A stretch of 64,000 nucleotides of DNA from contig NZ_LT607409.1 in NCBI RefSeq assembly GCF_900091505.1, forward strand, positions 6,634,001 to 6,698,000, written 5' to 3'. The stretch comes from Micromonospora chokoriensis (GTDB lineage Bacteria > Actinomycetota > Actinomycetes > Mycobacteriales > Micromonosporaceae). The notes under the pieces were generated by a model. It saw only the letters and a list, made by a program, of their open reading frames with translations, was not told the DNA's origin and made no database searches. Positions 52,301-61,492 of the stretch are shown here, one piece after another. The position numbers and the translations under genes were made by a program. Numbering within the stretch: the stretch's first letter is position 1; each line of letters opens with the position of its first letter.

Positions 52301-55300
52301 TGCCGGTCGCCTCCTCGCGGATCGCGAGGACGTTGCCGGCGTCGTCGTAGGCGTAGGAGCGGTTGGAGACGAGGTTGCCGCCGACGATGCTCTTGTCGCC
52401 GGTCTGCTCGCGGTAGACCTGCTGGCTGTTGAGGGCGCCGCTCGCGTCGTCGTACGAGGCCATCGTCCACACCCGGTACGGCTGGGCGCCGAGGGTGGAG
52501 CGCAGCACCTGCCCGTACGGCGAGTAGACGGTCTCCGCGCCGTACCAGTTGTTGCCGGACACCGAGAGCGGCAGACCGTCCTTGGTGTAGCGGACGAGGA
52601 GCTTCTCCGACGGCAGGCTGCCGACGGCGGGCAGGGTCGACGACTCGGGCAGACCGGTGTCGGTGTAGGTGCTGTCGTAGGTGTACGAGGTCCGCAGCCC
52701 CCAGGTGTCGGCGATGGACTGCGGCAGCGTGAGGGTCGTCGACGTGGGCTGGTAGTCGTCGCTGTAGCTGTTGACCCGCTGGGTGTACGGCAGGCCGTCG
52801 GTGTAGCGGGTGGCGCTGGCCGGCAGGCCCTTGCCATTGGCGACGGTGTCGTAGGTGAACTCACCCAGGAGCGTGCCGGTGCTGCTGCCGAGCCGCTGAG
52901 ACGTCGGGCGGGACAGCTGGTCGTAGCCGTTCCAGACGGTGACGCCGCGGGCGTTGGTGGAGGTCAGCTGCCGGTCCCGGTGGTCGTACGTGATCCGGGT
53001 GGTGCCGGAGTCCGGGTCGGTGGAGCTGTCCATCCGGCCGCGCTGGTCGTACGTCCAGGTCCACGGGCGGGTCGGGCTGGCCGAGTGGGTGGCCTGCGCG
53101 AGCTGACCACGCGCGTCGTGCTGGTAGCGCATGCTGGTGAACTCGGTGCGGGCGCTGTTGGTGAAGGTGTCGACCCGGGTGGTCCGGCCCAGGGCGTCGG
53201 TGAACATCCGGTACGAGGTCGCACCCGCCGGGTTGACCACTGTGGAGTGGTCGGCGCCGTACACGTAGCGGGTGGCCCGGTTCGGCTGTTCGACGCCGTT
53301 CAGGACGGGCAGTTCCTGGGTGACCCGGCCGAGGCCGTCGTAGGTGTAGAGGGTGGCGTTCGGTACGGGCCCGGGGTTGTCGGGGTCCACGAACGGCGTG
53401 AACAGTTGGCCGCCGGGCGAGCCGTTGGCAAGGTACGCGTTGTTGGTCCGCCACACCTCGCCGGAGCTGTTGTACTCCGTGTCGGTGATCAGTCGGCCGC
53501 CGCCGGTGGCCTCCTCCTGGGTCTGCCGTTCGCGGCCCAGGCCGTCGTAGATCGTGACGGAGGTCTGGATCCGGTTCTCGTGCCCCCGGCTGAAGGTGGT
53601 GATGACCGGTGGTTTCCCGGCGGGCACGACGTACTGGGCCCGGAAGTCCGGGACGGCAGCGGACGACGGGGTACGCCCGGGGCCCCACGCCTCGACGAGG
53701 CGGCCCAGCGCGTCGTACTTCGCCTCGCTGACCCGGTTGTTCAGGTCGGTGGTCTTCACCGTGACGGCGCGGCCCGGATCCAACTCCCGGGTCTGCTTGT
53801 GCCCCAGCGAGTTCTCCTCGGTGACGCTGGTGGCCTGGCCGGTGGACGGCGTGTAGGTGATCTTTGAGGTCTTGCCGTCCGGGTCGGTGTTGCTGACCAC
53901 GCGACCGATGGCGTCGAAGCCGGTGGTGCCGTCGGGCTGGAAGCCCGTGCCGTCGCCCTTCAGCGACCAGGTCTGGGTGGCCAGGCCGCGGGTCGACGCG
54001 CCCAGGGCGACGTCGTACGCCTGGCCGTCGTAGGCGACCCGGCCGGCGGAGCTGAGCGTCTTCAGGTCGTCGAAGGTCGCGTCGGCGCAGGTCGTCGGGC
54101 TGGTCCGGATCTGCTTGGTCAGCCCGATGAGGTTCTTGTCCTCACGGTTGAGGTAGTGCACCTCGGTGCACGACTCGTCGCCGGTCTTGTCGGTGTCACC
54201 AAGCGACTCGATGAGTTCCGGCAGGCCGGAGTCCTCGTCGAACTTCGTCCTCGTCTCGACGGTCCGCAGGGTCCGGGTGTCGTCGCCGGTGCCGGAGGAC
54301 CGGGTGTACGAGGCCTGCCGAGGCTCCGTGACCCGCCAGGCCTTCAGCGGGCTGAGCCCGTCGTCGCGGGTGCGGGACGCGAGTTCCTGCGCGGCGGGGT
54401 ACGTGACGCTGCGGGTGAGCCAGTTGGTGTCGGCGTCGCCGGCGTCGGCGTACGTCAACTCCTCGGCGACCCGGCCGGCGAAGGCCTCCCGGTCCTTGGC
54501 GATCTCGGCCTCGGTCACGTCCCGGACGGAGACGTTGTCACCCAGGCCCCGGAAGTACCGGGTGACGGACTTGGTCCGCTTGCTGCCGATGTCGGGATCG
54601 TCCGCGCCGGTGTAGACGGTGACCTGGTCGACCCCGGCGAACTGGGAGTACGTGCGGGTCGACTTCTTGGTGAACTCCTGTTCGGCGAGCCGCCAGGCCG
54701 GCGTGCCGTACGCGTACCGGGTGGTCGTGGTGAACGCGCCGTCCAGGTTGGGGAGTTCCTCGACGCTGTCGACGACGTACTTCTGGAACCAGTCGATGTC
54801 CTCGACGGCCGGGTCCGGATGCCAGAAGGCCGGGTAGCAGAACCGGTCGTTGGCCTTCAGCGCCGCGGTGTCGCTCTTGCCGGGCAGGCCGGTGCCCTTG
54901 TCGCAGTCGCCCACCGGCGCCTTGTAGTTGATGACGGTCTCGCCGCCGTACTCGTTGATGACCCGGGCGATACGCAGCCGGGCGAAGCCGGGGCGGTTGT
55001 CCCGCTTGACGCGGTTCGGCATCTCCTCGGTGTTGGATTCGAAGCGCACCGCGTTGAGCGCGATCTTGTCGTTGTTCCTGCCGTGGCCGGTGCGGGTGAT
55101 CGACTCCAGCCACAGGGCGGTGTTGGGGCCGGTCTTCAGGATCGGGAACGACTGCTTGAGCTGGTACTCGTCAACGGTCTGGAGGGTCTTCGCCGACGTC
55201 CGCTGCGCCGAGGTGGTGATTTTGTCGAGGCGCTTACGGGTGAAGAAGGACGGCGAGGCGTTCCAACACTTCTGGCCGGCGGCACAGCGCAGGTCGGCCG

Positions 55301-57185
55301 GGGTGTCGTACCAGATCCGGTACTTGTCCGGCTTGGCGCTGGCGAAGTTCTCATCGGTGCAGGTGAGGGAGCCCTCGGCGAAGCAGCGCTCCGCCACGCT
55401 GAAGGCGATCCGCGCCAGCGGCGCCTCCGAGAAGAGGGTGTCCCGGCGCTGCCCGTAGTCGATGCGGGTCAGGTAGCCACCCCGGTCGTAGCTGACCGGG
55501 TCCTTGAAGTTGAAGTTCCGGGCGTAGTGGTTCGTCTCGCGTTCCCACCAGAGGCTCATCGCGTTGCCGTGGATGTCCTCGACGTAGTCGAGGGACCACC
55601 GCCATGCCTGGGTGCAGACCGAGCCGGCCCAGTTGCCCGCCTTGTAGCAGTCCTCGTCGGAGTGGTTGCCGTACACCGGCACGGTAAGCACCGAGTTGGT
55701 GACCGGGTCGTCGGCGGCGCTGCCCCGGTCGGACCAGCCCGGCAGGCGGTTGCGACCGAAGTGGTAGCGGGTGCCGTCCCGCGTGGTGACGATCCAGTAC
55801 TCGCCGTCGGCGTCGCCGTTCGCCAGGCTGGTGTCCTTCACCAACTCGACCTTGGAACCGTCACCGTTGGCGGTGAACCAGGCCTTCTTGCCCTCGTCCC
55901 AGACCAGCTCGGTGGTCATGCCGGCGAGCGACAGGGTGGCGTTGTTCTTCGAGCCCCAGCAGAGGTCGGCGGTCCGGTGCGAGGAGTTGTTCGCGCCGGG
56001 CTTCTTCGAGTCCTCCCGGCAACTGGCGTAGCTGCGGGTGATCGCGCCCGCGCTGTAGTCCCAGCCGTCGCCGATCCAGGAGGCCTGGTTGTTGGTGGCG
56101 GAGGTGCGGCCGTCCACCGACTGCGAGGAGTACGACAGGGCGACCTTCGGCATCAGGCCGGCGGCCGTCTCGGGGGTCTGGACCTGGTACGAGTAGGTGA
56201 ACGCCCCGGACGACGAACCAGCGGCCCAGGAGCCGGAGGACAGCAGGGGCGTGGCGGTGAAGTCGCCCGCCGCAGACGCTCCGGTGTCCAGCACCCCGAC
56301 GACGCTCGACCCTTCCGCCGCGGCAGCGCGGGCACCCGGGCCGCTGCCCGCACCCTGCGCCGCGAGCAACGCGCCCACGGGCACCTTGCCCGAGACCACC
56401 CGCTGCATCGGCTCGTCCGCGGTGGCCGCGATGCGTGCCGACGCCTTCTTGGTCGGCACCAGCGTCACCTCGCTGGGCACCGTCCGGGCGCTCGCCGTGG
56501 CGGGCGCGGACGCCGTCATCCCGCTGCTGCCGGCGGTGGCGCAGTCCCCGGAGTCGGGGGCGTCGAAGACGCAGTCGGGCAGCAGCATGACGCCGAAGCG
56601 GTCGGCGGCCAGCGGCCCGTACAGGTCGGCGAACTCGGAGTAGTTGACGTCGAGGGCGACCTCGGCGGCCGGGTCGGCGGTCGCCGGCGGACTGATCTTC
56701 ATGATCAGGCCCGACACGCTGGCGGCCTGGGACGCCTCGGGGGCGGCAAGGTCGACGGTCCAGGTGCCGGCGAGGGCGGCGGGGTCACCACCCTCCGGTA
56801 CGCCGAGCGAGACGGGCAGATCGTCGACCTGCTTGGTCACGCCGGGCTCGACGCCGGTCAGGTCCACGACGCCGGAGTCCTGCTGCCACGGCTTGACGGC
56901 ACCGGGCTTGTACGGGACGACCGGCACCTCGTCGGCGGTGAGTAGGGCGGTCTCGGCTTCCCCGTCCTGACCGACCTGCTTGGTCTTCGGGATGTCGGGC
57001 AGTTGGACCTGGGTGTCCTCGCGGCTCATGCCGGCACCGGGCACCGCCCAGGCCGGCGCGGGCACGGATGTCGCGACGAGCGTCGTGGACAGGAACAGCA
57101 CCATCGCCGTACGGGCACGACGCCCCTGCTCCGTCGAGGTCCGTCGGCCATGCCACCGCCGGGACAGCAACCCGATACCACGCAT
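49398..57185 (-). CDS. Giant secreted Rhs polymorphic toxin (Rhs - ricin lectin - Rhs core - HINT - toxin tip)
   Basis: A 2595-residue protein. A signal peptide (residues about 1-50, AMVLFLSTTLVATSVPAPAW then AVPG) is followed by a beta-rich N-terminal region, YD/Rhs repeats (for example YDALGRLVEAWGPGR, YTYDGLGRVTQELP), a ricin-type lectin (about 1780-1920; KCLDLSNGLAV, SPAQKWAF, DTWCVQPA, GLCVAV), and the Rhs core (GARLYDPTVGRFLSADP near 2047). An Ala/Lys/Gly linker, HINT domain (NSFVPGTKVLMADGS near 2324, DGHPFWVPELNEWVDATDL, VLVHNC ending at about 2472) and a 124-residue toxin (IHNSCVTYCVSILRAGG, ending MVALKRTLG) complete it. HINT uses Ser as nucleophile and HN-C at the exit, consistent with autocleavage release of the tip. 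ATG 57185 is preferred because GGTGGAG precedes it. Toxin class is uncertain. Confidence 0.93.
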   Translation of the reverse strand: MRGIGLLSRRWHGRRTSTEQGRRARTAMVLFLSTTLVATSVPAPAWAVPGAGMSREDTQVQLPDIPKTKQVGQDGEAETALLTADEVPVVPYKPGAVKPWQQDSGVVDLTGVEPGVTKQVDDLPVSLGVPEGGDPAALAGTWTVDLAAPEASQAASVSGLIMKISPPATADPAAEVALDVNYSEFADLYGPLAADRFGVMLLPDCVFDAPDSGDCATAGSSGMTASAPATASARTVPSEVTLVPTKKASARIAATADEPMQRVVSGKVPVGALLAAQGAGSGPGARAAAAEGSSVVGVLDTGASAAGDFTATPLLSSGSWAAGSSSGAFTYSYQVQTPETAAGLMPKVALSYSSQSVDGRTSATNNQASWIGDGWDYSAGAITRSYASCREDSKKPGANNSSHRTADLCWGSKNNATLSLAGMTTELVWDEGKKAWFTANGDGSKVELVKDTSLANGDADGEYWIVTTRDGTRYHFGRNRLPGWSDRGSAADDPVTNSVLTVPVYGNHSDEDCYKAGNWAGSVCTQAWRWSLDYVEDIHGNAMSLWWERETNHYARNFNFKDPVSYDRGGYLTRIDYGQRRDTLFSEAPLARIAFSVAERCFAEGSLTCTDENFASAKPDKYRIWYDTPADLRCAAGQKCWNASPSFFTRKRLDKITTSAQRTSAKTLQTVDEYQLKQSFPILKTGPNTALWLESITRTGHGRNNDKIALNAVRFESNTEEMPNRVKRDNRPGFARLRIARVINEYGGETVINYKAPVGDCDKGTGLPGKSDTAALKANDRFCYPAFWHPDPAVEDIDWFQKYVVDSVEELPNLDGAFTTTTRYAYGTPAWRLAEQEFTKKSTRTYSQFAGVDQVTVYTGADDPDIGSKRTKSVTRYFRGLGDNVSVRDVTEAEIAKDREAFAGRVAEELTYADAGDADTNWLTRSVTYPAAQELASRTRDDGLSPLKAWRVTEPRQASYTRSSGTGDDTRTLRTVETRTKFDEDSGLPELIESLGDTDKTGDESCTEVHYLNREDKNLIGLTKQIRTSPTTCADATFDDLKTLSSAGRVAYDGQAYDVALGASTRGLATQTWSLKGDGTGFQPDGTTGFDAIGRVVSNTDPDGKTSKITYTPSTGQATSVTEENSLGHKQTRELDPGRAVTVKTTDLNNRVSEAKYDALGRLVEAWGPGRTPSSAAVPDFRAQYVVPAGKPPVITTFSRGHENRIQTSVTIYDGLGRERQTQEEATGGGRLITDTEYNSSGEVWRTNNAYLANGSPGGQLFTPFVDPDNPGPVPNATLYTYDGLGRVTQELPVLNGVEQPNRATRYVYGADHSTVVNPAGATSYRMFTDALGRTTRVDTFTNSARTEFTSMRYQHDARGQLAQATHSASPTRPWTWTYDQRGRMDSSTDPDSGTTRITYDHRDRQLTSTNARGVTVWNGYDQLSRPTSQRLGSSTGTLLGEFTYDTVANGKGLPASATRYTDGLPYTQRVNSYSDDYQPTSTTLTLPQSIADTWGLRTSYTYDSTYTDTGLPESSTLPAVGSLPSEKLLVRYTKDGLPLSVSGNNWYGAETVYSPYGQVLRSTLGAQPYRVWTMASYDDASGALNSQQVYREQTGDKSIVGGNLVSNRSYAYDDAGNVLAIREEATGIEERQCFQYALGRLKTAWTAKNQALCSPGPVNTDGTLNVAAGTDKSGYWQEYEYDLLGNRTKLVEKDLTGATAKDATTTYTYGKADGSQPRTLTKATKNYLTPAGAAITAAAERLYELTGETKSVTSLQNGDQQTLSWTYDGQVERIAGEGTKGRSPYVGLADKCLDLSNGLAVPNQPLMLYPCNESPAQKWAFAATPNQSNPNLGTLAAYDTWCVQPAANTAGSVFAVQSCTGAAGQQVERLSTGQLKHTASGLCVAVKDAATADGTPIVLAACATVPAQQWEAQDETRHIYGPGGTRLLTIQQRQATLNLGEAQLTVQRGGVQVSVQRSYAVPGGTVVRYANRAVAGSHLLALAGDHQGSTYAEVGMYDTAMPVRIRKQDPFGNQRGSAPLAVNMQNNTGFLGAVRDDASGFTPLGARLYDPTVGRFLSADPVLDLADPAQSNGYAYAHNNPVTHSDPSGLSVALTASETAAALAGAGLSAAMVSQAQANMGRSLMSVVLDSAWYILKEFIGINDAMNCFGGDMWACGSLIIGAIPWAKLGKIPAVMRAVNRTIDAIQAWRAAKRAAEAVLAAARAAETAALNAKKLAIERAKKAAQAAKKKAADKVNTTSNKATQASKKTGNPVQKQAQAKGNPKGSSAGSSGAGKSGGNKSSGGAGKGDAKPGGASGASGRSSGGTSGGGGAGKPDGECLTNSFVPGTKVLMADGSTKPIEDVEPGDKVQVTDPETGRVEVETVTAAITGEGVKNLVKVTIDTDGEQGSDTAEVTATDGHPFWVPELNEWVDATDLRTGQMLRTSAGTLVQITAIERWTTEWATVHNLTVANIHTYYVIAGDAPVLVHNCRGKATVRWDEDMEHATIRVEGGGRSLETEQVIPGWDGVGSPNGLPTTGARAESLGPNVIERTFDVPDVGAAMRAQQSSIGADLGGYDGIHNSCVTYCVSILRAGGVDIPAGARGMVALKRTLG

Positions 57186-57630
57186 ACGTGTCGACTCCAC
57201 CCAGGCGCAAAAGAACGAGAAGGCGCGGAAGACCGCGAAAAAGCACGCACCGGATCGGCACGTGCGTGAGCACTCTGCGGTAGGAGTGGCAGCTACTCAA
57301 GGCCAGCCGGTCGTCACCGATGGGACTGGAAGTGATCTGGGTCACGCCACCATTGATGATCAGTTGGCTGCGGCCGGCAGGAACCGGGCCATCAGGGCAG
57401 ATGCCACCAGGGGCCCGTGAAACGACTGACCAAACCGTACACAAGATCAAAATCTGCCTGAACGTGCGGCGACAGCCAGGAGGCTTGTAACGGATCGATA
57501 ACGTTGGCGGGATAGACGAAAAGGCCTCACGTCGTGCGATCGTGTGCTCGCATTTTGCCCCTCGGCCCGCCGAAAGGGGCCACTTGTTGTGCCTTCCTTG
57601 TCGCCGGCCCCCCAGGGGAGTAGAAGCGCC
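57186..57630. promoter_or_regulatory. Divergent promoter region of the Rhs and DNRLRE genes
   Basis: About 445 bases separate the two divergent starts and contain no gene. AT-richer patches occur near 57440-57520 (ACAAGATCAAAATC, GGATCGATAACG), which may be promoter elements. The pair is therefore co-regulated at most by a shared region. No operator was identified with confidence. Confidence 0.5.
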
Positions 57631-60600
57631 GTGACCGTGCCTCGCCTGCTCAGCCCCTTCGTGCGTACGCGCACCAGGCTGATCCTCACCATGGGCGTCC
57701 TGCTGGCCGCACTCGTCGCGATCCCTCTCCCGACGCCGTGGGCCGACCAACCTCGCGACAGCGTCCTCGCGCCGACGCCCCCCGCCCCGCGCGACGAGGC
57801 GACCGCGATGGCCGATGCGCTGCGGACCGGCACGGACGTGCTCGTGGAGACCGCCACCAGCGCCACCTCACTCACCTGGGCACTGCCGAGTGGACACCTG
57901 CGCACCACCACCCACGCCACCCCCCAGCGGACGAAGAACCCCGCTGGACAGTGGGTGGCCGTCGACAACACGCTGACCCGCAACGGGACGGCCGCCGACG
58001 GGCTGACCATCCGCCCCGTCAACGCCTTCACGCCGATGCGGTTCTCCGGTGGGAGCGCGCCGGACCAGCGAGACGACGCGTCGACCGTCCTGACCGAGAT
58101 GGACGTCCAGGGACACACCATCGCGTACACCTGGCCCGGTCGGCTTCCGAAGCCGGTGCTCGACGGTCCGCGCGCCCTCTACCCGGAGGTCCGACCCGGG
58201 GTGGACCTGCTCCTCGTCGCGCGCGACGACGGCGGCTTCGCGCAGCTGCTGATCGTCAAGAACCGTGCGGCCGCCACCATCCAGGCGGTCAGCACCCTCA
58301 CCTACGGACTGCGGTCCGACTCGGTGGTCTTCCGCCGGGACGCGACGACCGGCGGTGTCCAGGCCCTCGACAAGGTCAGCGGTGACGAGGTCAGCTCCAT
58401 CCCCAGCCCCTTCGCCTGGGACTCCGCGGGACGCGACCCCGAGGCACCCGCCAGCGCCCCCCGTACCGCCGTAGCCACGCCCGCCGACGTGCTGAAGCTG
58501 TCCGGCCTCGCCGGCGGCGAGCCCGGCGCACGCCAGGCCCAGATGCCCACGCGCCTCGACGGTGACGGCACGGGTGACGCCCGACTGCACCTCGACGCCG
58601 CCGCCACCGGGCTGCTCACCGACGCGGACGTGCTCTTCCCCGTCTTCCTGGATCCGACGATGACCAGCGGCAAGCAGGCCTGGGCCACCGTCTATTCGCA
58701 GCACCCGAACACCAACACCTACAACGGCACCAACTTCAACTCCGGGACGACGGACGCCCGGGTGGGCTACGACAAGGACACCCCGCTGCGCGCCCGCTCG
58801 TTCTGGCGCATGGGCTACGACACCAAGATCAAGGGTGCGACGGTTACCGCCGCCAGCTTCAAGGTGCTGAACAACCACTCGTGGCAGTGCACGGCCCGGG
58901 AGATGCAGCTGTGGCGCACCGGCGCCATCTCCAGCGGCAGCACCTGGAACAAGCAACCGGCGTGGGTGGAGGAGGAGTCCCGGCGGTCCTTCGCCTACGG
59001 TTACGGCAGTAACTGCGCCGACGACTACGTCAGCTTCGACGTGAAGAAGGGCGCCCAGGCCGCTGCCAACGGCGGCTGGTCGAACCTCACCCTCGGCATG
59101 CGCGCCACCAGCGAGTCCGACACGATCACCTGGCGCAAGTTCCAGGTCAGCTCCGCGGTGTTGAGCGTCACCTACAACCGGCCGCCCAACGAGCCGGTCG
59201 ACGGGGCCACCTCCCCCGGCGGCCTCTGCGTTCCCGGGCCCGGCGCGGGCGTGACGGTGGCGAAGACCAACGTCGTGCTCTCCGCGAGGTCCTCCGACGC
59301 CGACGGCAACCTCAAGAGCCTGCGCTTCCGGTTCTGGAAGAACGGCGCGGCTGTTCCGGCGGGCACCGTGGTCCCGACCACGAGCGACGGCAAGGCCAGC
59401 CTGACGATCCCCGCGGGCAACCTGGAGGACAAGGCGGTCTACTCCTGGGAGGTGAGCGCCGAGGACGCGACCGGCGCCTCGTCCTCCTTCTTCCCACCCG
59501 GCAACGAGCCGTGCCGCCTCACCATCGACGCCTCCGCGCCGCCGGCGCCGGACGTCACCAGCGACGTCTTCAAGCGGGCCACCCCGGACGGCGCGACGTG
59601 GGCGACGATCAAGTTCGGCGAGACCGGTCCCATCACGTTCAGCGCTTCCGGCGCCGCGAGCTTCACGTACTCGTTCGAGAGCATCGGCGCCGTGGCCGTC
59701 CCGGCCACCAACGGCACGGCCACCGTGCCCAACCTGGCACCCCGGCACGCCGGGCCCACCACCCTGCACGTGTACGCGTTCGACACCGTCGGTAACCGCA
59801 GCGCCCGCACCGACTACACGTTCTACGTGCCGCCCCGCTCGACGGCCGACGGCCCGGGTGACACGGGCGGTGACGGTATTCCCGACCTGCTCCTCGTGGA
59901 CTCCTCGGGCAACCTGCGCAACTACGCCGGCGACACGGGCGGCGAGTTGTACGCCTGGCTCGTCGGCTCCTACACCGCCGACGGCAGGCTCAACCCCACA
60001 GGTCACTGGTTCGACCCGGCCACCGGCAAGGCAGCCCTGCTCACCAAGTACGCCGACGTCTATCCCGGCGACGGCACTACCGACATGTTCGCCCGTACCC
60101 CCGACGGTGGGTTCTGGATCTACCCGGGCGACGGGTACGGCACCTTCGACGTCGACCGCCGCCTGCGGGTCCTCCTGCCGCCCACCGGCGTCGGTGGGAC
60201 CGCCATACCGGCACCCTCGACCTGGACCCAGATCAAGGCGGTCGGTGACATCACCGGCGACAAGCTTCCGGACCTGATCCTGCGAGCCGGAACCGCGTTC
60301 TGGACGCTGAGCGGCTACACCGGTGGCAGCTTCCAGGAGGCGACCCTGATGGAGGGCACCGCCTGGGCCCGCCGCGAGATCGTCAACGTGGCGGACATCG
60401 ACCTGGACGGCACGCCGGACATGCTCTGGCGCAACATGGACAACGGCAACATGTACGTCCGGCACGGCAAACCCGGCTCACTCCCGGGCAGCGTGAACCT
60501 GGACTCGCTCAAGTCGGCCGCCGGCTCCCGCAGCGGCGACGTCTCGTACGGGACGGGCTGGTCCGAGGCCAACATCAGCGCGATGATCAGCATCCCGGAC

Positions 60601-60747
60601 GTCAGCGGAGACCGGGTGCCGGACTTCTGGACCCGGTCCGGCACCGACGGCATGATGCGGATCTACCACCCGTCCAAGACCGACACCGGCGGGCCGGTGA
60701 AGGTCGTCCTGGGCGACGACTGGCGCGGGGTCAAGTCCTTCGGCTGA
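57631..60747 (+). CDS. Secreted DNRLRE/FG-GAP-repeat protein
   Basis: A 1038-residue secreted protein with a signal peptide (LILTMGVLLAALVAIPLPTP). A DNRLRE domain lies at about 340-510 (QAWATVYSQHPNTNTYNG, FWRMGYDTKIKGATVTAASF, SVTYNRPPNE), then Ig-like segments, and C-terminal FG-GAP/VCBS-type repeats (GDTGGDGIPDLLLVDSSGNL, DITGDKLPDLILRAGTAF, DIDLDGTPDMLWRNMDNG). Start GTG 57631 follows AGGGGAG. In actinobacteria such genes stand beside giant Rhs genes; here it is divergent. It may be a companion surface or secretion partner, not shown. Confidence 0.85.
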   Translation: MTVPRLLSPFVRTRTRLILTMGVLLAALVAIPLPTPWADQPRDSVLAPTPPAPRDEATAMADALRTGTDVLVETATSATSLTWALPSGHLRTTTHATPQRTKNPAGQWVAVDNTLTRNGTAADGLTIRPVNAFTPMRFSGGSAPDQRDDASTVLTEMDVQGHTIAYTWPGRLPKPVLDGPRALYPEVRPGVDLLLVARDDGGFAQLLIVKNRAAATIQAVSTLTYGLRSDSVVFRRDATTGGVQALDKVSGDEVSSIPSPFAWDSAGRDPEAPASAPRTAVATPADVLKLSGLAGGEPGARQAQMPTRLDGDGTGDARLHLDAAATGLLTDADVLFPVFLDPTMTSGKQAWATVYSQHPNTNTYNGTNFNSGTTDARVGYDKDTPLRARSFWRMGYDTKIKGATVTAASFKVLNNHSWQCTAREMQLWRTGAISSGSTWNKQPAWVEEESRRSFAYGYGSNCADDYVSFDVKKGAQAAANGGWSNLTLGMRATSESDTITWRKFQVSSAVLSVTYNRPPNEPVDGATSPGGLCVPGPGAGVTVAKTNVVLSARSSDADGNLKSLRFRFWKNGAAVPAGTVVPTTSDGKASLTIPAGNLEDKAVYSWEVSAEDATGASSSFFPPGNEPCRLTIDASAPPAPDVTSDVFKRATPDGATWATIKFGETGPITFSASGAASFTYSFESIGAVAVPATNGTATVPNLAPRHAGPTTLHVYAFDTVGNRSARTDYTFYVPPRSTADGPGDTGGDGIPDLLLVDSSGNLRNYAGDTGGELYAWLVGSYTADGRLNPTGHWFDPATGKAALLTKYADVYPGDGTTDMFARTPDGGFWIYPGDGYGTFDVDRRLRVLLPPTGVGGTAIPAPSTWTQIKAVGDITGDKLPDLILRAGTAFWTLSGYTGGSFQEATLMEGTAWARREIVNVADIDLDGTPDMLWRNMDNGNMYVRHGKPGSLPGSVNLDSLKSAAGSRSGDVSYGTGWSEANISAMISIPDVSGDRVPDFWTRSGTDGMMRIYHPSKTDTGGPVKVVLGDDWRGVKSFG

Positions 60748-60761
60748 GCCGCCGCGTCGCG

Positions 60762-60804
60762 CGGCAACGGGCTCGAGTGACTGGTTCACTCGGGCCCGTT
60801 GCCG
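60762..60804 (+). terminator. Terminator of the DNRLRE gene
   Basis: Arms of 19 bases (60762-60780, CGGCAACGGGCTCGAGTGA, and 60786-60804) with one mismatch and a 5-base loop, 15 bases after the stop. Confidence 0.85.
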
Positions 60805-60837
60805 TGTGCTGGCGCCTCAATGCATGCGGCTTGCGCG

Positions 60838-60888
60838 CAGATCTTGGACAGTTTCCGTCACGACCGAACGGAAAGTTTCCAAGATCTG
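60838..60888. repeat. Near-perfect palindrome, second copy
   Basis: Arms of 21 bases (60838-60858, CAGATCTTGGACAGTTTCCG T, and 60868-60888) with two mismatches, 9-base loop. Left arm shares 18 bases with the palindrome at 28074. It overlaps the end of the small membrane-protein gene, whose stop is inside it. Confidence 0.8.
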
Positions 60889-61304
60889 CGGGCCCGCGCC
60901 CGACTCGTCGTGGTGCGGTGCCGCACGACGGCCAGCCGGACCGCTGCGCCGACGCAGAGCACGGCCAGTAGGGACAGCAGCACCAGAGCTGGGTTGACCC
61001 AGGCGGGCACCAGGTCGTGGGTGGCGTTGCATCGGTCGTGGAGGGGGAACCATCGCGTCGACTCACGCCAGTGGGCTGCGCGGTAGGCGCTGTCGTAGCT
61101 GACGCCGGCCTGTCGGCAGGACTCCTCCGAGTTCATGGAGGAACCCGCGAACGCCCCGACGAACCAGGTGACGGCGGTGGCGACGACCGAGAGCGCGGCC
61201 GTCGCGGCGAACCAGCCCGGAGTCTTCCAGCGGCCGGTGAGCAGAGGCCGACCCCAGAACCAGAGCACGATCAGGAGGGGTACGGCGAGACAGAGCGCGG
61301 TCAT
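60858..61304 (-). CDS. Small membrane protein of unknown function
   Basis: A 148-residue protein with three hydrophobic helices (LCLAVPLLIVLWFWGRPLL, WFAATAALSVVATAVTWFVG, and LVLLSLLAVLCVGAAVRLAV) and a Cys-containing loop (EESCRQAGVSYDSAYRAAHW, HDRCNATHDLV). No family recognised. Its last codons lie inside the palindrome repeat, so the repeat may have replaced the original end. It follows the DUF397 gene with a 4-base overlap. Confidence 0.6.
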   Translation of the reverse strand: MTALCLAVPLLIVLWFWGRPLLTGRWKTPGWFAATAALSVVATAVTWFVGAFAGSSMNSEESCRQAGVSYDSAYRAAHWRESTRWFPLHDRCNATHDLVPAWVNPALVLLSLLAVLCVGAAVRLAVVRHRTTTSRARARRSWKLSVRS

Positions 61305-61492
61305 CGTGTGGGCTGGCTGACCACCGTGAACTCGACGAAGGCGGTCCAGGCCGAAGGGGTAAAGGTCAGCACCGGCCCCTGCCGGTCCTTGCTGTCGCGT
61401 ACGCCGACCGTCTCGGCGAAGCCCGCCACCTCGACGCAGTCGCCCTCGCCGCCGGACCGGGTCGAGGTGCGCCAGACTCCGTCACGCTCCAT
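61301..61492 (-). CDS. DUF397 domain protein
   Basis: The 63-residue product is a typical DUF397 protein: W-R-T-S-x-R-S-G-G-E-G-D-C-V-E-V-A, VGVRDSKDRQGPVLTFTPSA and WTAFVE. DUF397 genes usually follow an XRE-DUF5753 regulator, which here is the truncated gene upstream (11-base overlap). They function in actinobacterial signalling pairs of unclear target. Confidence 0.9.
   Translation of the reverse strand: MERDGVWRTSTRSGGEGDCVEVAGFAETVGVRDSKDRQGPVLTFTPSAWTAFVEFTVVSQPTR

Noticed and set aside
54156..56945. A 929-codon plus-strand frame inside the giant Rhs gene
   Set aside because: Antisense to clear Rhs sequence; repetitive Gly/Val/Arg without homology.
57868..60465. An 865-codon minus-strand frame opposite the DNRLRE gene
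   Set aside because: Shadow of a high-GC coding region.
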